A stretch of 64,000 nt of DNA from Lasioglossum baleicum (Eukaryota; Arthropoda; Insecta; Hymenoptera; Halictidae), in the NCBI RefSeq assembly GCF_051020765.1, contig NC_134944.1, positions 2,046,001-2,110,000 of the forward strand. Direction: 5' to 3'. Under the pieces are notes generated by a model, which did no database searches, had not been told where the DNA came from, and worked only from the letters and a program-made list of their open reading frames with translations. A program made the position numbers and the translations under genes. The stretch's first letter is position 1; every line of letters starts with the position of its first letter. Shown here piece by piece: positions 55,808 to 64,000 of this stretch.

Positions 55808-57319
55808 CAAACAAATATCGAGACTGCGCTGTTAAAATCCTCCGTATTTTTGAGGTCGCATGCATTATGGAATGCAACGTGCTCCCGCGGTTCGTACTTC
55901 TTATATACGTAATGTATCGGGACATGCATTTCGTCTACTCCAAAAGAAATTTCCCCACCTGTCGAGCGGCACAGTTTTTCCTTAAAACGTATTTCTCCGT
56001 TTCGCCGCACGGTTTCTGAAATCATTTCGCACTCTAACCGCATTCCGCTGCGCCGCCAGAACTTCCGCAAAACTGTTTCTACTTTACTCGGCCAGGCCCC
56101 GAGGAGGAAAGCAGGGTAAACTCTCCGCGCAAAATAATTCGGAACCGTTCTCCGCGAATTTTTCACGGACTCTTTGCCAGCCAATGGATCATTCGCGGCT
56201 AAGAATTACTGCATTCAACCGAGAGTTCTTTCAATCCCATCAAACACACGAACACATTATTTATACTGTATGTACAACCACGTTTACCGACCCCATTTAG
56301 ATTTAAAGGACCCCTCTACTTTTACTGGTGCGCTGCGTAACGGTGCAATGTTTGTACATGCAAATTCTGTTGGTACTTTTGCCCATCTTTAGAGAACATA
56401 CGGGATTTTTATAGCTACGTAGCCTCGGCGAAGTTATTGCGATTTTAACACAGGGTGGTTTATGAAACAACTTGTCTCTGCCGCAGGGATAAATTGGTTA
56501 CATTAACATAATTTTGTAAACAAACGTTACGATTAAACAACGATACGATTGAACAACGTCTTGGGGAACCATAACAATTTACGCAATATTTACGATAGAA
56601 GCAATTTCACAGGTGACAGGTTATTTACAACAGGATACATATTACTTAGTGGACGACATTTAATAATCTCGCACAAGGGAAAATACTGTACAAATACCTT
56701 CGGGGAGCGTAGCAAAGGTTAAATATTCATAAGCGCGAGGTATTATTTCCCTTCAATAATGTTCACCTTGGAATTTTCGAATTTATTCAATTCCATTAAA
56801 TGTCCTCGTCGCGAAACTCGGGATTAATGGCAGAGTATCTTTCGCGACAAGGGGCTCCAATGCGAAAGAGATAACGGAAAGAAATAACCTAGACCGAAAA
56901 GCTGAATAACGCGATATGCAAATGATGTGCATCAAGACCGTATCCGAGTTACATTTTTATTGTTCGACGCAGTTATATAGTTATAGGCCAAACGAGTCGG
57001 AGACCCATTTTCGAAGTACCATTAAATCGAGTGCCGTTATATTTCAACGTAAATGGACGACGTTACGGAAGCGTTCCGTCGTCAAAGGTGCAAACGCAAG
57101 CATCGCCATAATCGTTCCTGAAGAGGTTCAACCGCTTTCAAATCATTGGCTCCACGCTTCTGAATTCGCCGGTCTCTCTTCCCGTCATTAAAACGGCCCA
57201 CAGTGGGCTCGATTGAAGAAGCACGCGACGTTTTTGAATAACTCTTAAACCACTGAAGATATTGCAATGAAATTTGAACTGCATATATTAAAGAATAAAT
57301 CTTTCTCAATGATTTTTAA

Positions 57320-57598
57320 CCCTCATTCGTCCCTCGTGTCAATCTGACACAGTTTTCTCGAATTAGATCATACTGTTCTTTTGTTTGTAGGTAAATTTGC
57401 CCGTAAGATCGTGACTTTTATCTTTTTAATGTGGAACACATAACCGAAAAACCTAAGATGTAAATTTTAACTCATCAATTTGACTAAAAAACATCGAAAA
57501 ATAACTAGTCACCTTGTTATTTTATCGGTTTTTTTACCACTGTGTCAATTTGACACCGAGGGACAGATTCAGTTCGTGAAATGAGGGACGGATGAGGG
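57320..57598. mobile_element. TTAA-flanked MITE family B
   Basis: TTAA at 57316-57319 and 57599-57602. Ends CCCTCATTCGTCCCTCG and inverse. Sub-terminal TGTCAATCTGACACAG / CTGTGTCAATTTGACAC also pair. 279 bp, non-coding. Confidence 0.87.
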
Positions 57599-57999
57599 TT
57601 AACTTAATATATTTCACATTTGTTTAACCGGTTTTATTAATTTAAAACAGTTTTATAAATTATTTATTCTATAATATATTTAATATATTTTAATATTCAC
57701 ACAAATAGATAAAATGTTTAAGTTTTACATTATTGAGGAAAATTTGTTACGGCCGAAAATCTTGGGGGAATGTAGACATAAAGTAGTTTTTATTGGCCGT
57801 CACTGTAAAACCGGAAGCCGTTCGTGCAACCGCGAACGGGATGATAATTCTTCGTACCCACTGACCCACTGTGCGGCGTCTCCGAAAATACATTTTCGGA
57901 GCTCGGTAAAATCGGCGAGGAATCTAAATAACGACAGACTAAATCGATAGACGAACGTTTACGGTGTCGTTACTAACAAAATCAAATATTTGCTTGCAG

Positions 58000-58195
58000 A
58001 TCCAGCAATCTGAAGCTCTTCTGGCAACTAATAAGCGAGCCCCCAACAGTTTTGGAAACTCTGTCCGCCGCGTTTCTGTCGAACGAATATGAGTCGGCGC
58101 TGTGCCGCGCGCTGGCGATGCCGGAATGCCCTGTGATCCCGTTCTTCGGCCCGTTCCTGAAGGAATTGCGGGACATCATCGCAACCGAGTCCAAG
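58000..58195 (+). CDS. PLCE1: PLC-epsilon-like RasGEF domain, exon 3 of 3 seen
   Basis: Acceptor TTTGCTTGCAG (ending 57999) and donor GTAAAC (58196). After the shared Lys codon the 196 bp encode SSNLKLFWQLISEPPTVLET, LSAAFLSNEYESALCRALAM and PECPVIPFFGPFLKELRDII, ending ATESK in phase 0. This is the YRxAL / PxIPFxGxxLKEL part of the RasGEF domain, next to the catalytic helical hairpin. P(V/I)IPFFGPFLKEL is close to what I recall for PLC epsilon, where this position is not followed by a stop; the rest of the domain, the PH/EF region, the PLC X and Y boxes and the Ras-association domains should lie downstream outside the window. No further matching exon was found up to 64000. Confidence 0.92.
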
Positions 58196-59194
58196 GTAAA
58201 CTGTTAAACTCTGACTTGCGCGCCGGCGGAACTCTTTGCATAGATCATTCGGGGGAATTCTAACGACGCGCCGCGAACGTTCCGAGGCTGAGAGACAAAG
58301 CCTTGTTTCGTCGTTATTGTGTCACGCCGCTTGCGCTCGCTAGCTGGATTTTCACCAGCGAAGTTTATATCTCTAGTAAACGAATCCCTATTTGTTGTCG
58401 CTTCGCGTCCCGTGGAACTGTGCCAATTCGAACGCATCGGTTTTACATTTCGCGAACACAACTCGCGATGTAAACGCAAAGTAGGCGAGATCGGTGTAAG
58501 AAAGAGTGAGTGACAGGTTTGAATTACTTTTGTTACGCTCGCGATCGTTAATGCTTGGTTAATTTACCAGGAAACTCAACATATTTATGAACTGTCTGTT
58601 ACCTTTTCTGATTAAGGCGACACATAGTGCGCGTATCCGCGAAACAATTAATGCGAATCGATGATTGAGCAGTTCGCACGTGGCGCGAATGCTGGGCGTT
58701 TTCGCTATCGCTTATTCGAATGGCAGCAATCGTAGGGGGGGCAACGCGAAACGTAGAAAAGAGTAGGAGATCCGCGGAGATCGAATGATTTCACAGGCGA
58801 GCTACACGTACGATTTGGCAGCCGGCCAAGGAACTTCCTCGATAAATCCGTACATTCTCCGTGTCTCTGCCGAAAGCGTCGAACCATGGAATACGAACAG
58901 CGAACGAGGTCAAAGGTTGCCCCAGAGATACGAGAGCTACTCAAATTACCGGACCCCCTTTCCTTTCGTTTGACCACTTTAAAACGAAAAAAAAAACACC
59001 GATACGGAGCTACTAACACGCCGAGTCGTTGAAACTCGGAAACACGAGTCCGCGAACGCCCTTTTGTCATCTTTTATTAAATCCTGGTTCAGCGGTTCTT
59101 CGCTGCTGGCCCCACGGTATTTTCACCCCCAACCAACGCGAAACGTTTACGTCAACTGCACTCCATTTACTCCAAAATTTAAAATGGCTTTTCT
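58196..59194 (+). other. Intron sequence, nothing recognised
   Basis: Starts at the exon 3 donor. Overlapping frames on both strands (58204-59070) have no recognisable products. One ACGCGCCGCG word lies at 58265-58274. Confidence 0.5.
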
Positions 59195-60487
59195 TTTTAC
59201 CACGTTTTTATTAGCTCGCTTTCTTGTCTTGTCTGCCTGTCTGTTTGGTACAAATTTTGCAATTGATTTTGAACTGGATGACAATGCAATATTTTTTTTT
59301 AAAAATTGAAAAAAGCTTATGCGTTTAGGAGATATAAATTATTAATAATTTGAACCGTTGCACCCCCCACCGCGTGATGTAGTACGTCTTCGCGTTCAGC
59401 GTCCCCACTCTACTACGTGTTCCCACTCTGACTCATCCCCACTCCACTGACCCGCTTCGCACCGAAAGAGCTCAGTGTGCGTCAGTGTGCGTTTGCGCTC
59501 CGTGCGGTGTTTGCAAAGTTACTACGTATTACATATTATACTATAATGTTTGTTTATCAAGCGGAAGGACAGTTACATCGACATTCTCCGTCAACTTTTA
59601 TCTTTGACAGTTTACCACGGCGTTTCGATATGACGCGGTCGCAATACCGTCTGAAATTACTACATGACTCTGTTATAATCTCATCAAAATGTTTAAAATC
59701 GACTGAAATATACGTGCAAGGAAAAGCAGAGAAACCCTTTCGACGGTGGGGCGCGTGTGTGATATAAATAATAAAATATCGAGTACGAGATTAGAATTTC
59801 AACAGTCTGTGTTTGAAAGTGTCGGAAATAATCCCTACAAAAAAGGAGCAGTTCGTTAATGAGGATTTTCACAGAGAAGTCGCCAAATCACCAGGTATGC
59901 CATTGAATATTTTACCACGTTTTTATTAGGCCCCTTTCTTGTATGTCTGTTTGCCTGTTCGGTACAAATTTTGCAATTGATTTTAAACTAACTTCCCGGT
60001 GAGCTAGAGACTTGAAATTTTAAACATAGCTCAGAACTGGATGACAATGCAATATTTAAAAAAAAATTTTTAGAAAGCCTATGCGTTTAGGAGATATAAA
60101 TTATTAAAAATTTAACCGTTACATCCACCCGCGCGACGCTCGGTAGTACCCCCTCTGTGTTCCCACTCTGACTCATCCCCACTCCGCTGACCCGCTTCAC
60201 ACCGAAGGAGCTCGGTGTGCGTTCGAGCTCTGTGCGATGTTTACAAAGTTACTACGTATTGTTATACTACAATGTTTTTGTTTACCAAGTGAAAGAACCG
60301 TTACACCGAAATTCTCCGTCGAACCTTTATCTTTGACATTTTACCACGGCGTTTGTTTTCGATATGACAGGTCGCAATACCGTCTGAAATTTACTACATG
60401 TCTATGTTATAATCTCATCAAAATGTTCAAAATCGATTGTAAAATTTCACACAAGACTAAAAAGCAGTGGAATTTGATGAGTGGTGG
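59195..60487 (+). repeat. Dispersed element R2, two tandem copies (period about 715 bp)
   Basis: TTTTTACCACGTTTTTATTAG starts at about 59195 and again at 59910. Both are followed by TTGCAATTGATTTT, GCGTTTAGGAGATATAAA, a GTTCCCACTCTGACTCATCC block and GACAGTTTACCACGGCGTTT-like sequence. The first unit has lost the ACTTCCCGGTGAGCTAG block that the second keeps. Frames inside (59477-59767, 60237-60626) are parallel between units but unrecognised. Confidence 0.75.
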
Positions 60488-60622
60488 ATTGAGGTTTGAA
60501 GTGGAATTTTATGAATTCTCCATAAGAAGACGTGTTAAAATGTGCAAACTTTATGTGCAAACTAAAATGTGCAATTTTCAAAAATTTTGTTGCGTTTTTA
60601 TATATGCACCTTCAGAACATCC
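60488..60622. mobile_element. Right part of the GGATGTTCTGGAGGTAC TTAA element, fused to R2
   Basis: Matches 11990-12183 with an internal deletion (shared TTTATGAATTCTCCATAAG; terminus CACCTTCAGAACATCC) and ends at TTAA (60623-60626). The left terminus is absent; R2 sequence runs straight into it. Confidence 0.75.
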
Positions 60623-60626
60623 TTAA

Positions 60627-60840
60627 TAGCTATGAAAATACTTGTAACATTTAAAACGGAAAACGTGGGGCGCAAGGTAATACATAATATATAAGGTGTG
60701 TAGAAAACTCGCACAACAGTTCGTATCATTTGCAGTGCAATAAAATTGTTAGTGATTTATGTGAACTATTCATGCATCAATTATCTATTGCATGCGCCCC
60801 ACGTATTTCGTTTTAAATCTTACAAGTATTTTCATAGCTA
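60627..60840. mobile_element. TTAA-flanked MITE family C
   Basis: TTAA at 60623-60626 (shared with the preceding element end) and 60841-60844. Inverted ends of about 54 bp: TAGCTATGAAAATACTTG ... ACGTGGGGCGC and inverse. 214 bp. Confidence 0.87.
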
Positions 60841-60958
60841 TTAAAAATTCACAATCACAAATTTTCAGGACTATCTGTATGGGGCTAGAAGAAACGTGGT
60901 GTTTTTAAAAAATTTATTTTATACTTTTTAGTCCGTTTTGAAAACGTGGTATTTCTAA

Positions 60959-61197
60959 CCCTTAGCACTCGAGTGACGACTCTGAGGCGCCACTAAAAAT
61001 TGCTGTGCCATTATTGAAAATATTGTTTACGTTATTAGATATGTTGGTATCTATTAAATTACTGAACATTTAGGTATTGTACGAGGTATTATATCAATTT
61101 CATATCCACCAAAGTTAAAATATCGTAGAGAATGTAAATATTTTAGGTCGGAAGAAATGTTTAATTTTCGAGTTAAAATAGCTCCGAGTGCAAAGGG
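60959..61197. mobile_element. TTAA-flanked MITE family D
   Basis: Ends CCCTTAGCACTCGAG and CTCCGAGTGCAAAGGG. TTAA on the right (61198-61201), CTAA on the left (60955-60958, one substitution). 239 bp, non-coding. Confidence 0.75.
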
Positions 61198-61200
61198 TTA

Positions 61201-61698
61201 ACCTCCCGCAAGTGCAATTTTGTCATTTTTCTCGTCCTCGTTTAAGTCTATCGCACTTATTTAAAGAACGCGGTAAGAACTCATTCGTATAACTAATATT
61301 ACATCGTAATACCGTTATACGTATATCGATAAGAGATATCAACATTTGTGTATAAGCTTTCCAGCACTGGCTTGGGAAACTGTCTGCGGTTCAGGGTAAA
61401 TACGATACACGTATTTGCGATGTATGAGAATGCGAAACTGAAGATCGGATGGGGAAACCGAATATGAAGATGGAGTCGACGAAAGCCGAGAAGAGAGAAG
61501 AAATGCATGTGGCAATAAGGTTAGGGGTTTCTATCGGCCTCCAGCAGCAATGATGGTTGTAGGCCGGCGGAAACTACTTGCTCTTGTTGCCGATGCTCGT
61601 CGCCCCCGAAAGCTGCGACCACTGCGCGGTTACGGCTGTCTTTAATATTCTAATAAGCGATATTCTTCAAGGAAATATGAAAATTGGTTTTGCGATTA
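61201..61698. other. Intron sequence, nothing recognised
   Basis: No supported gene. 61535-61640 is GC-rich (CGGCCTCCAGCAGCAATG ... GCCCCCGAAAGCTGCG), but no frame with splice sites was convincing. Confidence 0.4.
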
Positions 61699-61770
61699 TA
61701 CAGGGTCTGTCCGGCAAGTAATGCGACCACATTTTTTTTAAAAATCTATTGAACATATGAGTACAAACCT

Positions 61771-61956
61771 TTAAAATTCTTCAAAGTAGGACCCTAGGGC
61801 GTCGACACATATTTTCCAGCGCGATTTCCATGCTTCGTATGCTCCCTGGAAGGCGTTATCTGGAGCTTCTCGTAGTACCCTCGTCGCAGCCTCGTAGAGC
61901 ACTTTCATCCAAAACTTTCCCGTGGATTGCGGGGAAAACAGTAAACGGTACTTCTT
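61771..61956 (-). pseudogene. Mariner transposase C-terminal fragment, left arm
   Basis: The minus strand reads ATRVLREAPDNAFQGAYEAW, KSRWKICVDALGSYFEEF and a stop, the inverse-oriented partner of 62076-62207. Upstream residues are unrelated. The product cannot be functional. Confidence 0.8.
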
Positions 61957-61958
61957 AG

Positions 61959-62207
61959 TTGGATCACAACACTTCCTCAACCCCCGCGTACAGTCCTGAC
62001 TTGTCTCCCGCCGGCTTCTTCTTGTTTCCAAAAATTAAAAATGTGCTAAAAGGATGCCATTTTGAAAGCGTGGAACGCGTCAAAGAGGCTGTGACGAGGG
62101 TACTACGAGAGGTTCCAAAAAACGCCTTCCAGGGATCATACGAAGCATGGAAACCGCGCTGGAAAAAATGTGTCGACGCCCAAGGATCCTACTTCGAAGA
62201 AATTTAA
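61959..62207 (+). pseudogene. Mariner transposase C-terminal fragment, right arm
   Basis: Reads PAYSPDLSPAGFFLFPKIKN, then VLKGCHFESVERVKEAVTRV ... KCVDAQGSYFEEI. In mariner relatives the residue after SPDLSPA is the third catalytic Asp; here it is Gly (GGC), a one-base change. Only the last quarter of the transposase is present. Confidence 0.82.
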
Positions 62208-62242
62208 AGGTTTGTACCCATATGTTTAATAGATTTTTTTTA

Positions 62243-62510
62243 TTTTACCACGCTTATATTAGCTTGCCGAGTTGTCATTGTCGTTGTCGATGTTGTCGTT
62301 GTTGTATGCGTCAAATCTTGTAATCGAATTTTAAACCACTTCCCGATGAGCTAGAGACTTTAAACTTTAAATATAGCTCAGAACTGGATGACAATACAAT
62401 ATTAAAAAACAACTTTTTAAAAAAACTGTGCGTTCAAATTATTTTCTCCTTTTTGTGCAATTTAATATGAGCGTGGTTTTTAACAAGTTTTTTTATATAT
62501 ATTTCTTTTT
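62243..62510 (+). repeat. Dispersed element R2, internally deleted copy nested in the mariner derivative
   Basis: TTTTACCACGCTTATATTAG through GGATGACAATACAATATT, then a jump to TTATTTTCTCCTTTTTGTGC and the T-rich end. Relative to 6869-7715 about 500 internal bp are missing. Confidence 0.75.
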
Positions 62511-62548
62511 TTAAATGTGTTTGCATTACTTTCCGGACAAACCCTGTA

Positions 62549-64000
62549 GAACTGTGCAAGGCACCCTATCGAAAAACTTTTAAACGTAATATAGAATTAT
62601 TTTGGTTCGCGCGGCCGCTATAAAATGGCCACACTGGCGAATGGTCTAATTAGGCGATGTCCAATGGTCGAAAGATAACGGTCGCGGGCTCGAAGTTACC
62701 TCCGCTGGGATCGCAGTTGTTTTGCAGTGGACAGAGACTTTACCGTGGCACGTATGTACTTACTAATATTCGGCTTGATTACTTTACGTTGTTGCGCTTC
62801 GCCGGTGACACGTAACGAAATCATTCCGTCGCAAAATATTTGATGCACTCTGGTCATCGCACGCGTCCGTCGCATATGCACATCGGACCGTTTCGTTCGT
62901 GTTTACGCGTTATGCAACTTACAGTATCGCGGAGCTGTATACGCGTTTCACACGAGGAAAGTTTATTTATTTGCCGAACTCGTTCGCAGCTGCGAATTTG
63001 CCCTCCTGAATTCGCTTGTCTAAAGTGGATTGCCGCAATTAACACGGCCGCTATCGCCGTTTTAATAGCCGTCACAGGTGAAATATTTAATTAACTGCTA
63101 CGTGCACATTCGTTTTGCTATTGAAAGTGCCATCAAGCTGAGCTATTCATTTTATTATCTCTTGAAAGAAAACGGGTTGGGTGCTGTGCAGAAGTTCGGA
63201 TCGTGTCACAATTTCCCTTAAATACGCAGTCTCGATCAATTCTTACTATGTATAAATGTCAGAAGGTGTTTTTTCGTAAAAATAGTTTCCAAAACTTGTC
63301 TAGCTTAAAAGTCTGAATGTTGATTTTAAAAAAACCATGGCTTAACGGAAAAGCGTTTTATCTTGTTTTCCCGATTTAATTTTCCACGATGAATTGCATC
63401 CTCTATCGCACTATTAATTGTAAGACACCTTGTGCACTCCTGTTCCGTCGTAAACATAAAATTTATCGTGACAGCGACCAATCCCTACAAGAGGGATTCT
63501 CAGTTTCAATGACCTTAATGCCTTCGACAAAGTGCTTTGTCAACTCGAAAACATACCAGACGAAGGTTGTAAATCTAAAGGATTTAGGGGTAATTTCACA
63601 GGTGCAAATTGCGCCCCCATAGTTCCGCTAACAACTTCGAATGTCACCCCTGGTTAAAACATCGGCAATAGATTATATTTATTCCTCGTGCCAATTGGAC
63701 GTCGTCGCTGTGCAAAACAATAATCCCTTGGAATTAATTCTGCAAATCAGAATACTCCGTTGTGTTTTGTTTTCACGTTGAAGATTCGAAAAAGTGGCAG
63801 AAGAAGATTGCCGGATACTTCCATCGGAGCCCTCCGAAGAAGCCTGAAAAGCTTCAAGAAAGAGTTCCGAGTTTTTTGGGTTACCGAAGTTTCCTTGTTA
63901 GGCAGCTCGTGCAGCCCCCGCCACGTTCGAGACAGCTTAGTCGCCAGTTTCGTCGACTCTTGAAATAGCTTATGCAATTCATGAAACAGTACAATCAGTC
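62549..64000. other. Intron sequence, nothing recognised
   Basis: No supported gene. 63745-63980 has open frames on both strands (up to 76 codons) with an AG before and Arg/Pro/Gln-rich wording (RSPPKKPEKLQERVPSFLG). I find no donor or domain that would make it the next RasGEF/PLC exon. Confidence 0.45.

Larger units (their letters stand above)
52559..57999 (+). other. Repeat-filled intron of the RasGEF gene
   Basis: 5441 bp from GTAAGT to TTTGCTTGCAG. It holds TA MITEs (52944, 54178), a Penelope-like motif (53149), TTAA MITEs (53862, 57320) and a (GA)28 microsatellite (55749). A 93-codon minus-strand frame (54701-54982) with seven Cys is unrecognised; no other gene is supported. Confidence 0.85.
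61701..62546. mobile_element. Mariner tail-to-tail inverted derivative
   Basis: TA flanks (61699-61700, 62547-62548). Ends CAGGGTCTGTCCGGCAAGTA and TACTTTCCGGACAAACCCTG. Two copies of the transposase 3' end face outwards from a junction near 61957. Both finish in the YFEE stop region followed by the same terminal sequence. The right arm is interrupted by element R2 (62243-62510). Confidence 0.82.

Noticed and set aside
55365..56184. Long frames with Ser-Leu or Arg-Glu repeats on both strands
   Set aside because: They are produced by the (GA)28 microsatellite at 55749-55804; flanking peptide has no family resemblance.
63745..63980. Arg/Pro-rich open frame as the next RasGEF/PLC exon
   Set aside because: The wording does not fit the expected continuation of the domain and no splice pair gives a phase-0 start with a clear donor.
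1..64000. CRISPR arrays, tRNA or rRNA genes, bacterial or phage genes
   Set aside because: Repeats here are inverted-end elements and microsatellites, not spaced direct repeats. No A-box/B-box pair or rRNA core was recognised by eye; a covariance-model scan would be needed to exclude small RNAs fully.

Overview
The window looks like nuclear DNA of an insect, most likely a hymenopteran. It is AT-rich with GT-AG introns, has very low gene density, and is crowded with Tc1, mariner, maT and TTAA-type DNA-transposon remnants. It also carries scattered very GC-rich CGCCGCGCC words. Nothing prokaryotic is present: no operons, CRISPR arrays or rRNA genes. No tRNA was recognised by eye.

One cellular gene is supported, on the + strand. 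Three exons (51842-52173, 52413-52558, 58000-58195) splice in a consistent phase and encode most of a CDC25/RasGEF domain. The wording of that domain is closest, as far as I can judge, to the N-terminal RasGEF domain of phospholipase C epsilon (PLCE1). The PLC catalytic half and the true N-terminus are not visible. The gene therefore runs past the right edge and probably also extends to the left. A candidate upstream exon (48688-48981) has good splice signals but no recognised homology, and it does not splice in phase to the next exon through the CAG acceptor.

The rest (about 0-51 kb, plus the 5.4-kb intron and the tail) is intronic or intergenic sequence filled with repeats. The clearest are: a nearly intact Tc1 element with long IR/DR-type inverted repeats (19615-21199); three mariner copies sharing one terminal repeat (4118, 32434, 49024), two of them the same internally deleted derivative; two 3' fragments of a DD37D (maT) element (14745, 30770); a decayed Tc1-like element (8897-10500); and a mariner tail-to-tail inverted derivative (61701-62546). 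There are several TTAA-flanked MITE families (16750, 11541, 18637/33080/53862, 57320, 60627, 60959) and a TA-flanked MITE family with at least seven copies (2254, 27710, 31707, 33304, 34208, 52944, 54178). Two hAT-like elements lie between three copies of one 8-bp target word (26877-27614). A non-autonomous element at 35686-36923 has Transib/RSS-like CACAG ends and a CGTCG target duplication.

The observations most worth a second look are: a four-copy family carrying a short stem-loop with compensatory base changes followed by GAAACG, resembling the hammerhead-like region of Penelope-like elements; the Transib-like element; the shared-target hAT-like pair; and the recurring GGCGCGGCG word. Most long open frames in the window have no recognisable product and are not annotated as genes.
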